A DNA stretch of 63,899 bases from Agromyces bracchium (GTDB lineage Bacteria > Actinomycetota > Actinomycetes > Actinomycetales > Microbacteriaceae). Every line of letters begins with the position of its first letter. Within the stretch, counting starts at the first letter, position 1. A program made the translations under genes and the position numbers. Positions 1 to 8,180 of this stretch are shown here, piece by piece. The stretch is from the NCBI RefSeq assembly GCF_009709675.1, contig NZ_WMLB01000045.1, positions 1 to 63,899 of the forward strand. The letters are read 5' to 3'. Below the pieces are notes generated by a model. That model was not told the origin of the DNA. It did no database searches and saw only the letters and a list, made by a program, of their open reading frames with translations.

Positions 1-58
1 AGGACCACACGCCCGACGCCCGCCCTCAGGCACGCATCACCCAGCTCATCCTGCGAAC
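1..58. repeat. 64-bp inverted-repeat element, copy A1 (cut by window edge)
   Basis: This is the right part of a 64-bp element. The window opens inside the left arm (AGGACCAC) and the right arm CTCATCCTGCGAAC ends at position 58. Counting back gives the same 64-bp length as the five complete copies. It lies directly behind the 3' end of the DUF559 gene on the minus strand. Confidence 0.65.
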
Positions 59-70
59 GCGACGACCTGG

Positions 71-1111
71 TCAGACATCCATGTGCCGGCGAGCAAGCGA
101 GACGCGCACGTCGCGCTCGTGCCGGCTCGCACGCGCTCCCCAGCGATGCTCCCCGCGCGCGATCAGTGCCAGCAGCCCCTTGCTCACGGCATCCCACTCG
201 CCCATCACCATCGAGTAGCTCAGCCGGAACACGAGGTACCCGCGCATCGTCAGCTCGAAGTCGCGTCGACGGTCTCGTTCGAACTCGGGCCCGGTGTGGA
301 ATCCCTCGCCATCGATCTCGACCACGAGGCGATCCCCGACGAGCACGTCGACGCGGCCCACCCCGGCGATCTGCGCCTGCGTTCGGTGCGGAACCCGCCG
401 TCCGCGAAGCAGCAGACGCACGATCGTCTCCGTTCCGGATTGGCATCCGGCATCGGCCCGGTCGACGATTCGGCGTCGACTCGGTCCGAGCCGGCCCCGG
501 AGTTCGTCGAGATCGTCGATCTTCAGCGTGCCCAGCGAGAGGGCGGAGTCGATGGCGATCTGCGCATCGAGGAGCGGCGCGCACGAGGTCATCTCCGCAA
601 TGGCGAGTGCGACGCCGTCACGCGCGGTGGGTCGACCCGGCACCGTCCGGTAGTGGATGCAGACGCCGTGCTTCGCACGATCGAGCGGCACCCGGCCTTC
701 CGTCGATCCTTCAGGCGACCACAACCGGCCGGCTGTACTCGGAACCCGAACGTGCAGCTGTCGGTCGTCCCGAATCCAGAGCCCTTCGAGTCGGGCGACG
801 GATGCCGCGGTGAGGCTGCCGCCGACGCGCACGGCGCGAACGACGTCGACCGGCGCATCCGGGACGGCGAACCAGCGTTCCCTGACCTGAACGAGCTTCC
901 GCTCGCTGAGCGCGGCCCTGAGTGCCCGGCGCGACACCCCGAGTTCATCGAGTGCCCGGTAGGACAGGGCGCCGCCGTTCGCTCGAAGGACATCGGCGGG
1001 ACGAGCTGCTGGGGCGGCCGCAGCGGACTCGGAGGTGGGAACGGGAGGGGCTGCGGGGGCGGGACGGGCGGCGACCGGACGGGCGGGGGCGACAGCGGCG
1101 GAGGCGGGCAC
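71..1111 (-). CDS. DUF559 / Vsr-like nuclease-fold protein
   Basis: The 346-residue protein has three parts. An Ala/Pro-rich stretch (about 1-38) is followed by a winged-helix-like segment with ALSYRALDELGVSRRALRAAL. The C-terminal domain (about 225-320) reads VDVLVGDRLVVEIDGEGFH, then ERDRRRDFEL and GYLVFRLSYSMV. That D...E-x-D...RD order is typical of DUF559 proteins, which share the fold of Vsr/restriction endonucleases. The family is common in actinobacteria, often stand-alone, and its role is not established. The proline-rich start may be over-extended; a later start cannot be excluded. No defence genes lie next to it. The function as a nuclease is inferred from the fold only. Confidence 0.75.
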   Translation of the reverse strand: MPASAAVAPARPVAARPAPAAPPVPTSESAAAAPAARPADVLRANGGALSYRALDELGVSRRALRAALSERKLVQVRERWFAVPDAPVDVVRAVRVGGSLTAASVARLEGLWIRDDRQLHVRVPSTAGRLWSPEGSTEGRVPLDRAKHGVCIHYRTVPGRPTARDGVALAIAEMTSCAPLLDAQIAIDSALSLGTLKIDDLDELRGRLGPSRRRIVDRADAGCQSGTETIVRLLLRGRRVPHRTQAQIAGVGRVDVLVGDRLVVEIDGEGFHTGPEFERDRRRDFELTMRGYLVFRLSYSMVMGEWDAVSKGLLALIARGEHRWGARASRHERDVRVSLARRHMDV

Positions 1112-1196
1112 GCCCCGAAGTCTGGCCGACCGTCAAGCGCGAAGGCGACGGCTGTGCACAGGCGGACCGCGGCGAGGCATCCGTTCGCGGCAACGA

Positions 1197-1260
1197 GTTC
1201 GCAGGACCAGCTGGGTCATGTCGCCGATCGGAGCCCCATTCTGCGTCTCATCCTGCGAAT
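1197..1260. repeat. 64-bp inverted-repeat element, copy A2
   Basis: The left arm GTTCGCAGGACCAG and the right arm CTCATCCTGCGAAT enclose 36 bases. The arms are imperfect inverted complements of each other. It sits 3' of the M23 peptidase gene. The start of its interior (CTGGGTCATG) resembles the interior of copy A1 read in the opposite direction. Confidence 0.75.
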
Positions 1261-1312
1261 CGACCACGACTCCCGCGCTCGACCGGCCGCCGGAGCACCT
1301 CGGTCCGAATGA

Positions 1313-1376
1313 GTTCGCAGGATCAGCGCGGCGATGCCGCCGCGGAGCGACCCGTGAGGCGCCCCATCCTGCGAAC
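1313..1376. repeat. 64-bp inverted-repeat element, copy A3
   Basis: The left arm is GTTCGCAGGATCAG and the right arm ends in CATCCTGCGAAC. The total length is again 64 bp and the interior is unlike that of the other copies. It is 52 bp from copy A2. Confidence 0.75.
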
Positions 1377-1456
1377 GCACTGCCCGGAGTAACCGACGCG
1401 CGAGGTCCGCCGAGGCCGACACCGACCCCGAGCGACACTGAGCGACGGAGGCCGCG

Positions 1457-3952
1457 TCAGTTCGTGTTCGCGTAGAGCCACTCGAGCGGGTCGACCCAGT
1501 ACCCGTCGATGCCGCCGATTCGGATCTCGAAGTGGAGGTGCGGGCCGGTCGACATGCCCGTGTTGCCCGTGGTGCCGAGCACGTCGCCGACCTCGACCGT
1601 GTCGCCGACCTCGAAGCGTCGCGAGCCGTACTCCATGTGCGCGTACACGCTCGTGACGACCTGCCCGTCGATCACGTGGTCGATCATGGTGACGACGCCG
1701 AGCGACCCGCCCGCGTCGGTCGAGTTCGAGACGACGCCGTCGGCGATCGCCTGGATCTGCGCGCCGAGGCCCGGGTTGAAGTCCTGCCCGTGGTGGTCGG
1801 ACGAGCATCCGTAGCAGTTGCGGTACCCGAACCGGTCGCCGATGTGCACGCCGACCGCGAAGGGCCACTGGATCGTGCCCAGCGGATTGTTCGTGAACGT
1901 CGCCTCGGCGCGGATGCCGGCGGCCTGCGCGTACTCCTCGATGGTCTGCGCCTGGTAGTCCTCACGCCCGATCCCCGCGGCGAGCGTTCCGCCGGAGATG
2001 TCGACGCGCTGCCCGTCGAGGGTAGTGCCCGTGGTCTGCGACAGCGCCATCGCCTGCACCTCCTCGGGGGTGAGCAGCGAGAGCGAGGGGACGGATGTCG
2101 CGACGGCGAGCATCGCGACGAATCCCATGGCGACGACGCTCGCGAATCGCGTCGTCAGCGTGCGCTTGCGCGAGCGCGGCGCCGCCTTCGACGCGAACGG
2201 GCCGTCGTCGGGGCGCCCTTCGGGCCGCTGCGGCGCGCGCCGGTCGGCCGGGGTCCGACGACCGACGGGCGTGCGGTGGGCGGATGCCGCGGCCTCGCCG
2301 CGCCGGTGCGAGCCCGCGTTCGGCGTGGTGCCGTGCTCGTCGGCGCGGGCGGCGGCGAGGCTCGCGTCGAGGTCGCGGTCCTCGCGTCGGCCCAGCCCGA
2401 ACAGGTCGCTCACGTCGTTCGCGGTGATGACCGCGGGGTCGGATGCCGCTGCCCGCCTGGCTTCCGCCGGCCGTCCGTCGAGCGGCTGGAGTGCACGCTC
2501 GGCGCGACGGTCCCCGGGCTGACCCACGGGACGCGTGGGCCGCGGCCCACGGGCGGGCTCCGAAGCCGGCCGCGCCGCGAGACGCGGGTCGCGAGCCGCG
2601 GCCGGGGCGTCTGCGCGGTCCATCGGCGCGCCGGGGCGGGCGGCCGCGGGCTGTGCTCGAAGGTCGCGAGTGTCGCCCGGCGTGGCCTGGCGCGGATGCC
2701 GCTCCGCGCCGGCTTGCGGTCGGCCCTGTCGCTGGGCTGCCTGCTCGTGACCTGGACCCTGCCCGCGCTGCGCGTCGTCGGACGCGCCCGCCTGCGGGCG
2801 TCGCTGCGGCTGCGGAGCACCCGGTCGCGCGAACTGCGCGTCGGTCGAGGCCGGGCGCACGGACGGGTTGGCGGCCGAACCCGCGCGGGCGTTCGGCGCG
2901 TCGGCCGGGTTCGGGCGGCCGCGGCCCGGGTCGCCCTGGGCGCCGGATGCGAAGCGCGTCTCATCGGAGCGGAGTCCGGCGGGCGAGGCTCCGGGGTGCT
3001 GTCGTTCATGCACGCCATCCGGACGCGGGGCGCGCTCGAGCTGCGATGACGGCCCGCGCTGCGCGGCGTCGGGGCGGCGCTGCGGCGTCCATTCGGCCGA
3101 CGGCGCCCCGGGCACGGGCCGGTTCGGCCATGCCGCGGCCGGGGCCGACGTGTGGCCCGGTGCAGGCGAGGAGCCCGGTGCCGGCGGGGAGTCCCGGGCC
3201 GCCGTGCGACCAGGTGCGGAGGCAGCAGGCCCGGCGCCGGCTGCCGGCGGGCGCGCGGCGGAGCTCGCGGGCGGGGAAGGTCGGGGGGCCGTTTCCGGGC
3301 GGTCGGCGCGAAGCCCTGCGCCCGGGACGTCGACCGGTCCGGCGGCCGCGCGACGGCCGCTCCGGGGAGCGGGGTTCGCGGGAGCGGAGGCGGTTCCGGC
3401 CGGGCTCGGAGCGACGGGACGGGCAGTGCTGTCGGTCGAGCCGGGCGTGGCGGCGCGCGACAGGCTCGGGGCGTCGGGCCGGGCAGGGCCGTCGGTCGAG
3501 CCGGGCGTGGACGGGCGCGTGGGCGCCGACTCTTGTGCGGGGAGCGGGTCGCGCCGCAGGCGGCGCGACTCCGTCGGCGGAGCGGGCGGCGTCGCCGAGC
3601 GCGCCGCGCCGGACGGGACGTGGGCCTGGCCGGCGTCGACCGCCGCCTCGCGGCGATCCCGCGGACGCAGCGGCCCCGTGGCATCCGCCCGCCGTCTCGG
3701 TTCGCCCGCGGAACCGGGACCCGCGGACCCCGCCGAACCAGCCGACCCCTGCCGCGACGGCAGGTACGACTCGAACGAAACGCCCCCGGACACACCGACG
3801 GCCGAGTCGCCGACCCGCCGGTCGGCCGGCTCGGCCGGTGAGGAGGAGTGGGAGCGGTCCCGCAGTTCGCGGCGCGACGGCGTGCGCTCGGACCGCAAGC
3901 GGTCTCTGGTGCCTGGCGCTGAATGGTCGGGCACGAGGGGGTTCTCGGGCAC
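1457..3952 (-). CDS. Membrane-anchored M23 (LytM/lysostaphin-type) peptidase
   Basis: This is a predicted cell-wall endopeptidase. The last ~125 residues form the peptidase_M23 domain: the Zn ligands are visible in HHGQDF (H-x3-D, about residue 720) and HLHFE (about 805). One membrane segment (FASVVAMGFVAMLAVATSV, about 600-620) precedes it. The ~595 residues before the membrane are Pro/Ala/Arg/Ser-rich, with no fold visible, and probably lie in the cytoplasm. I chose the GTG at 3952 (VPENPLVPDH); an ATG at 4111 is in frame, but the extra 53 residues look like translated intergenic DNA and include a promoter-like TTTATCGAT on the minus strand. The peptidase assignment is solid; the start is uncertain. 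Confidence 0.8.
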   Translation of the reverse strand: MPENPLVPDHSAPGTRDRLRSERTPSRRELRDRSHSSSPAEPADRRVGDSAVGVSGGVSFESYLPSRQGSAGSAGSAGPGSAGEPRRRADATGPLRPRDRREAAVDAGQAHVPSGAARSATPPAPPTESRRLRRDPLPAQESAPTRPSTPGSTDGPARPDAPSLSRAATPGSTDSTARPVAPSPAGTASAPANPAPRSGRRAAAGPVDVPGAGLRADRPETAPRPSPPASSAARPPAAGAGPAASAPGRTAARDSPPAPGSSPAPGHTSAPAAAWPNRPVPGAPSAEWTPQRRPDAAQRGPSSQLERAPRPDGVHERQHPGASPAGLRSDETRFASGAQGDPGRGRPNPADAPNARAGSAANPSVRPASTDAQFARPGAPQPQRRPQAGASDDAQRGQGPGHEQAAQRQGRPQAGAERHPRQATPGDTRDLRAQPAAARPGAPMDRADAPAAARDPRLAARPASEPARGPRPTRPVGQPGDRRAERALQPLDGRPAEARRAAASDPAVITANDVSDLFGLGRREDRDLDASLAAARADEHGTTPNAGSHRRGEAAASAHRTPVGRRTPADRRAPQRPEGRPDDGPFASKAAPRSRKRTLTTRFASVVAMGFVAMLAVATSVPSLSLLTPEEVQAMALSQTTGTTLDGQRVDISGGTLAAGIGREDYQAQTIEEYAQAAGIRAEATFTNNPLGTIQWPFAVGVHIGDRFGYRNCYGCSSDHHGQDFNPGLGAQIQAIADGVVSNSTDAGGSLGVVTMIDHVIDGQVVTSVYAHMEYGSRRFEVGDTVEVGDVLGTTGNTGMSTGPHLHFEIRIGGIDGYWVDPLEWLYANTN

Positions 3953-4145
3953 GTGGGGGACTTTCGCTCGTTCGGGGGGCTGACGGGGGCTCGTGCTCTC
4001 GGGAAGGGCCGAGGTCACGGATCGATAAAGCGTAACCGGTCGAGGGCGGGTTCGCCATGCCGACGCGGTATACGGAGGAGGTCGTCCGGATGGTGCGGCC
4101 GAGCCACGCACGCGCCGCGCGCGGGCGCACCGCGCACGCTCGCCC

Positions 4146-4163
4146 GGGCGGTCCGAACCGCCC
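4146..4163 (-). terminator. hairpin directly after the inositol-monophosphatase-family gene
   Basis: The arms GGGCGGT and ACCGCCC flank a CCGA loop, and the hairpin abuts the stop codon of the minus-strand gene that ends at 4164. It is GC-rich and has no clear T run. Confidence 0.5.
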
Positions 4164-5000
4164 TCAGGCGCCCGCCTCCTCCAGCAGCGCGGCGAGCTCG
4201 TCGAAGAGCGACGGCGCCGCCGCGATGAGCATCCGGTCGCTCTCGGCCGCCCCGCCGAGGCCGCCGACCCGCCCGCCCGCCTCGCGCACGATGAGCGCGC
4301 CGGCGGCGTGGTCCCACGGGTTCAGGCCGAGTTCGTAGAACGCGTCGAGCCGTCCGGCGGCGACGGCACCGAGGTCGAGCGCGGCCGAGCCGATGCGACG
4401 GATGTCGCGGATGCGCGGCAGCACGCTCACGAGCACCTCAGCCTGGCTCGCGCGCCGTTCGGCGGCGTACCCGAACCCGGTCGCGACGAGCGCCCGCGAG
4501 AGGTGCACGTCGTCGTTCACGCGCAGGGCGCGTTCGCCGAGCCGCGCGTCGACGAGCCGGGCCCCGCCGCCGACGCTCGCCTCGAACACCTCCCCCGTGA
4601 CCGGGTTCACGACGACCCCGGCGAGCGCGTGCCAGTGCCCCGGGTCGGGCGGACCGTCGACGACCGCGATGCTCACCGACCACGACGGGATGTCGTAGAG
4701 CAGGTTCACCGTGCCATCGATGGGATCGACGACCCAGTTCAGGCCGCTCGAGCCGACGTGCGTGTCGTCCTCCTCGCCGAAGATACCGTCGTCGGGGCGC
4801 GCGTCGAGGATCATCGCGCGGATGCGCTCCTCGGTGTCGCGGTCGACGGCCGTGACGACGTCGGTCGGCGTCGACTTCGTCGCGGCGACCGAGATGCCGC
4901 GGCGACGTTCCTCGAGGGCGGTCTCGGCGACGTCCGTCGCGATCCGGCGGGCGATGGCGAGCAGGTCGACGGATGCCGCATCCGCGGCGTTCTGGGTCAT
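4164..5000 (-). CDS. Inositol monophosphatase family protein
   Basis: This 278-residue protein belongs to the Mg-dependent, Li-sensitive sugar phosphatase superfamily. Metal-binding motifs are visible in order: GEEDD, WVVDPIDGTVNLLY (the DPxDGT box) and WDHAAGALIVREAGG (the WD box). Family members dephosphorylate inositol monophosphate, histidinol phosphate or related sugar phosphates; the sequence does not show which. The length fits the family. A -10 box (TAGCGT) lies six bases before the ATG and overlaps the stop of the upstream oxidoreductase gene. The gene therefore probably has its own leaderless promoter, although it follows the ABC transporter operon by only nine bases. Confidence 0.85.
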   Translation of the reverse strand: MTQNAADAASVDLLAIARRIATDVAETALEERRRGISVAATKSTPTDVVTAVDRDTEERIRAMILDARPDDGIFGEEDDTHVGSSGLNWVVDPIDGTVNLLYDIPSWSVSIAVVDGPPDPGHWHALAGVVVNPVTGEVFEASVGGGARLVDARLGERALRVNDDVHLSRALVATGFGYAAERRASQAEVLVSVLPRIRDIRRIGSAALDLGAVAAGRLDAFYELGLNPWDHAAGALIVREAGGRVGGLGGAAESDRMLIAAAPSLFDELAALLEEAGA

Positions 5001-5006
5001 GCCCCC

Positions 5007-5012
5007 ACGCTA
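5007..5012 (-). promoter_or_regulatory. -10 box of a leaderless promoter (IMPase-family gene)
   Basis: TAGCGT on the minus strand, with six bases to the ATG at 5000, so the transcript would begin at or next to the start codon. It overlaps the TAG stop of the upstream oxidoreductase gene. Confidence 0.45.
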
Positions 5013-6176
5013 CTGCGGGAGCACTGCGTCGCTCACCCGCAGCGGGACGCCCTCACGCTCCTCCGACTCGTACGCCGCCTCGACGACCGCCATGGTGTGC
5101 AGCACGTCGTCGACCGAGGTCGGCAGGGTCGGCACCGAGCCTTCCACGAAGCGCTGCACCGCGCCCATCGAGCCGATGAACGCCTCGGGGAACCACGAGC
5201 CGTCGAACGGCACGGGAACCCAGCCGCGCTCCTTCTCGGCGAGCAGGGCCAGTTCGAGCGCGTCGGGCCCGCCCGTCGGATAGTCGAGGAGCAGGCCCAT
5301 CTGCGCGCGGATGGCACCCCTGGTGCCCTCCCACTTGATGAAGCTCTCCTCGTGCGCCGGGCCGTACGCATGGTCGTGGTTCGTGCTCACGGTCACCCGG
5401 ATGGGACGGTCGCGGTACCGCATGACGATGAGGGAGCGCGTGTTCGCGACATCCGCCTTCTCGGGGTGGTGGCTGGTGACGGCGCTCACCGAGTCGGGGT
5501 CGCCGAGGAAGGAGCGGATGAGGTCGACGTAGTGCACGGAGTGCATGTTGATCTCGAGCCGCTCGAGCCCGAACACGTGCGGGAAGAGATGCCACGGCGT
5601 GTCCACCGAGACGCGGATCTCGAGGTCGTAGAGCTCGCCGATCACGCCGTCGGCGATGAGCCGCCTGGCCTCCGCGACGTAGGGGGCGAAGCGCAGCTGC
5701 GTGTTGACGGCTGCGACGAGCCCCTTCCGATGGCAGAGGTCGCGCAGTTCGACGCCCTGCTCGTACGTCTGCCCGAGCGGCTTCTGGATCAGCACGGGGG
5801 CACCATCGGGCAGCTGCTCGAGGGTCTCGAGATACTGCTCGGGCATGAGCGCGATGTCGTAGACGGCATCGACCGGCGCGGCGGCGACCGCCTCCGCGAC
5901 CGAGCCGAACACCTGCTCGATCCCGTACTCGTCGGCGAGCGCCTGCGCGCGGGCGACGGTCCGGTTGACGAGCGCCCACACGGGGTAGCCGGCCTTCCGG
6001 TACGCCGGCAGGTGGGCGTCCTTGACGATACCCCCGGTGCCGATGATGACGATCGGGCGCGGATGCCTCGGAAGCTCGAGCGTGTACGCCTCGGCCGGGT
6101 GGAACTCCGGCCGGTCGGCGGGTCGGGATCGATCGGTCTCGTCGACGGGCGCGATCTGGTCGGTCACGGACGTCAT
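5010..6176 (-). CDS. Gfo/Idh/MocA family NAD(P)-dependent oxidoreductase
   Basis: This 388-residue dehydrogenase has a Rossmann nucleotide-binding motif near the N terminus (IGTGGIVKDAHLPAYRKAG, about 37-55), the family EKP-type signature as VLIQKPLGQ, and a C-terminal Gfo/Idh/MocA domain. Relatives oxidise sugars, inositols or sugar acids, or reduce keto-sugars. The ATG at 6176 overlaps the stop of the upstream permease (ATGA), so the two are translationally coupled. As the last gene of an importer operon it probably acts on the imported sugar or its lactone. The substrate is not visible. Confidence 0.85.
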   Translation of the reverse strand: MTSVTDQIAPVDETDRSRPADRPEFHPAEAYTLELPRHPRPIVIIGTGGIVKDAHLPAYRKAGYPVWALVNRTVARAQALADEYGIEQVFGSVAEAVAAAPVDAVYDIALMPEQYLETLEQLPDGAPVLIQKPLGQTYEQGVELRDLCHRKGLVAAVNTQLRFAPYVAEARRLIADGVIGELYDLEIRVSVDTPWHLFPHVFGLERLEINMHSVHYVDLIRSFLGDPDSVSAVTSHHPEKADVANTRSLIVMRYRDRPIRVTVSTNHDHAYGPAHEESFIKWEGTRGAIRAQMGLLLDYPTGGPDALELALLAEKERGWVPVPFDGSWFPEAFIGSMGAVQRFVEGSVPTLPTSVDDVLHTMAVVEAAYESEEREGVPLRVSDAVLPQ

Positions 6177-7111
6177 CCCTTCACGGCTCCCACGGTCTGC
6201 CCGCGGATGAGGAATCGCTGCGCGCCGAGGAACACGACGAGCAGGGGCACCATCGAGATCACGGTGGCGAGGGCGAGCTGCGGCATGTACAGCTTCACGT
6301 CGAGGCCTGCGGCGACGGTGGCGTTGAAGAGCGGGCTCGCGCCGATGAGCTCCTGGATGCCGATCGAGATCGTCTTGTTGTCCTGGTTCGACGTGAGCAG
6401 CGCGAGCGGCAGGAAGAAGTTCGTCCAGTTCGCGACGAACGAGAAGAACGCGATCAGGGCGACGACCTGCTTCGAGATGGGCAGCGCGACCTGGAAGAAG
6501 ATCGCCACCTCGCCGAGGCCGTCGATCCGGGCCGCCTCGACGAGCTCGGGCGGCATGGTCGTCATGAAGTGGATGTACGCGAGGTACACGCCGAACGGGA
6601 AGAAGCCCATGATGACCGCGACCGGCCACAGCTGCCCGACGGCGCCGATCGCGTTGACCTCGAGGAAGAGCGGGATCACGAGCACCGTGTTCGGCATCAC
6701 CATCGCCAGCAGCGTGGCGAAGAGCCAGAACCGGCGCGATCCGAACCGCAGCCGGGCGAGGGCGTATCCGGCCGGCAGGGCGGCGACAAGGGCGAGCACG
6801 CCCCCGACGACGGCGACGATCAGCGAGTTCATGATCCAGCGCAGGAACACGCCACCGCCCGCCGGCCCGAAGCCCATGAGCTGCTGCCAGCTGTAGACGA
6901 CGTTCTCCCACGACATCCCGCCGAGACCGAGGAATCCGTCGCCTCCGGCGACGATCCCCTCCTGGCTGCGGAACGCCATCGCGATGAAACCGATGATCGG
7001 CAGTACGAACAGCGCGGCGAACGCGAGCATGATGGCGATGCGGGCGATCCGCCCGACGCCCCAGTGCCGGGAGCCGACGATCTGGTGGGTCTCGTGCGAG
7101 GTGGTGGTCAT
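6173..7111 (-). CDS. Carbohydrate ABC transporter permease (MalG type)
   Basis: This 312-residue inner-membrane permease belongs to the binding-protein-dependent transport family. Six hydrophobic segments are visible, with the cytoplasmic EAA loop (ELVEAARIDGLGEVAIFFQV) that contacts the ATPase. The start MTTTSHETHQ overlaps the stop of the preceding permease gene (ATGA). It pairs with the permease at 7108-8103 and the binding protein at 8181-9500. No ATP-binding subunit gene lies in the operon, so the importer probably uses a shared MsmK/MsiK-type ATPase encoded elsewhere. Confidence 0.9.
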   Translation of the reverse strand: MTTTSHETHQIVGSRHWGVGRIARIAIMLAFAALFVLPIIGFIAMAFRSQEGIVAGGDGFLGLGGMSWENVVYSWQQLMGFGPAGGGVFLRWIMNSLIVAVVGGVLALVAALPAGYALARLRFGSRRFWLFATLLAMVMPNTVLVIPLFLEVNAIGAVGQLWPVAVIMGFFPFGVYLAYIHFMTTMPPELVEAARIDGLGEVAIFFQVALPISKQVVALIAFFSFVANWTNFFLPLALLTSNQDNKTISIGIQELIGASPLFNATVAAGLDVKLYMPQLALATVISMVPLLVVFLGAQRFLIRGQTVGAVKG

Positions 7112-8103
7112 CGGGCCTTCTCCTCGCGCTCGCCGAAGAGTCCGCTTCGGAAGACGATGATGATGCCGATCGCGAGGGTGATGACAAGCAGGATGATCGA
7201 CATCGCCGCCGCGGCGGGGAAGTTGCGGTTGGTGAACGCGAACGCGTACCCGAGCTGGGTGGGCGCCCATTCGCTGTCGATCGAGCCGGCCGAGATCTGC
7301 CGCATGAGGTAAGGCTCGAGGAACAGCTGGAATCCGTAGGCGAGGTTCATGAGCGCGGCGTACCCGATCCACGGGCGGATCAGCGGCAGCTTGATGCGCC
7401 ATGCGAGTTGCCAGGCGTTGGCGCCGTCGAGGGCCGCGGCTTCGAAGATCTCGTCGGAGATCCCGTTGAGGCCGCCGTTGACGATGACGATCCAGGTGCC
7501 GAGCCCCTGGAAGAACAGCATCGCCGTGAGGATGAGCGGCAGGTTCTCGGTGGTGACGACCTCCTTGAGGGTGGTCAAGCCGAGGTCCTGCCAGAGGAAG
7601 GCGATGGGCGACTGCGAGGGGTTCAGCAGGTAGACCCACAGCACGAAGTTCGCGATGCCGGCCAGGGCGCCGGGGATGTAGTAGACGAAGCGCATCGCCC
7701 CGCCGAAGCGGCCCGGGCTCGCGTGGATGAGCAGCGCCATCGCGACGATGCCGAGGATCATGATCGGCAGCCAGATGATCATGACCGTGAAGATGTTCAC
7801 GAAGGTGCCGAAGAAGCGGTAGTCCGTGACCACCGTCACGAACGACTCGAAGCCGCCGAACCCGGTCTGCGGGTTCACGAGCGTCGGCGCCTTCTGCAGG
7901 CTGATCCAGAAGGCGTAGCCGATCGGGATCGCCGCGGCGACGACGAACAGGAGCAGGTACGGCGCCATGAGGATGAACGCTCCGCGTCGTTCGACGCGGT
8001 GGGGCGCGCGCCGCTTGGCGGCCCGGCGCTTCGCGGCCGCTTCGATCGGTCTCGACCGATCGGCCGCACGCGGCCTCTCGGCCCGGGTGGTCGCTGTCGT
8101 CAT
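7108..8103 (-). CDS. Carbohydrate ABC transporter permease (MalF type)
   Basis: This 331-residue permease has an Arg/Lys-rich cytoplasmic N terminus (RRAAKRRAPHRVERR), six membrane segments beginning FILMAPYLLLFVVAAAIPI, and the EAA loop FEAAALDGANAWQLAWRI. The start is the ATG at 8103. The gap to the upstream binding-protein gene contains a strong hairpin at 8139-8174, which probably sets lower expression of the permeases than of the binding protein. It overlaps the next permease by four bases. Confidence 0.9.
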   Translation of the reverse strand: MTTATTRAERPRAADRSRPIEAAAKRRAAKRRAPHRVERRGAFILMAPYLLLFVVAAAIPIGYAFWISLQKAPTLVNPQTGFGGFESFVTVVTDYRFFGTFVNIFTVMIIWLPIMILGIVAMALLIHASPGRFGGAMRFVYYIPGALAGIANFVLWVYLLNPSQSPIAFLWQDLGLTTLKEVVTTENLPLILTAMLFFQGLGTWIVIVNGGLNGISDEIFEAAALDGANAWQLAWRIKLPLIRPWIGYAALMNLAYGFQLFLEPYLMRQISAGSIDSEWAPTQLGYAFAFTNRNFPAAAAMSIILLVITLAIGIIIVFRSGLFGEREEKAR

Positions 8104-8138
8104 GTCGTCATCCTCTGTGATGCGGAACGAGTGGGGGT

Positions 8139-8174
8139 GCGCCCCGGGGGAGTCGCCGGACTCCCCCGGGGCGC
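8139..8174 (-). terminator. intercistronic hairpin (attenuator or mRNA stabiliser)
   Basis: Perfect 16-base arms, GCGCCCCGGGGGAGTC and its complement, surround a GCCG loop in the 77-base gap between the binding-protein and permease genes. There is no T run behind it. In such operons a hairpin here usually stabilises the 3' end of the binding-protein message or partly terminates transcription. Confidence 0.7.
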
Positions 8175-8180
8175 GAGTCG

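Larger units (their letters stand above)
1112..1456. other. intergenic region with two 64-bp repeat elements
   Basis: These 345 bases lie between the 3' end of the M23 peptidase gene and the 5' end of the DUF559 gene, both on the minus strand. The content is dominated by two complete 64-bp inverted-repeat elements. The six-frame translations here are low-complexity Arg/Pro/Ala sequence with no recognisable domain. Confidence 0.6.

Noticed and set aside
1112..1456. Transposon or insertion sequence remnant near the left edge
   Set aside because: Only 64-bp elements are present; no transposase fragment, target duplication or long terminal repeats are visible.
4015..4111. 5' extension of the M23 peptidase gene to the ATG at 4111
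   Set aside because: The added residues look non-coding and a promoter-like TTTATCGAT lies inside; the GTG at 3952 was preferred, although not proven.
4308..6896. An 862-codon plus-strand frame over the IMPase-family, oxidoreductase and permease genes
   Set aside because: It is a mirror frame of three clearly assigned genes.
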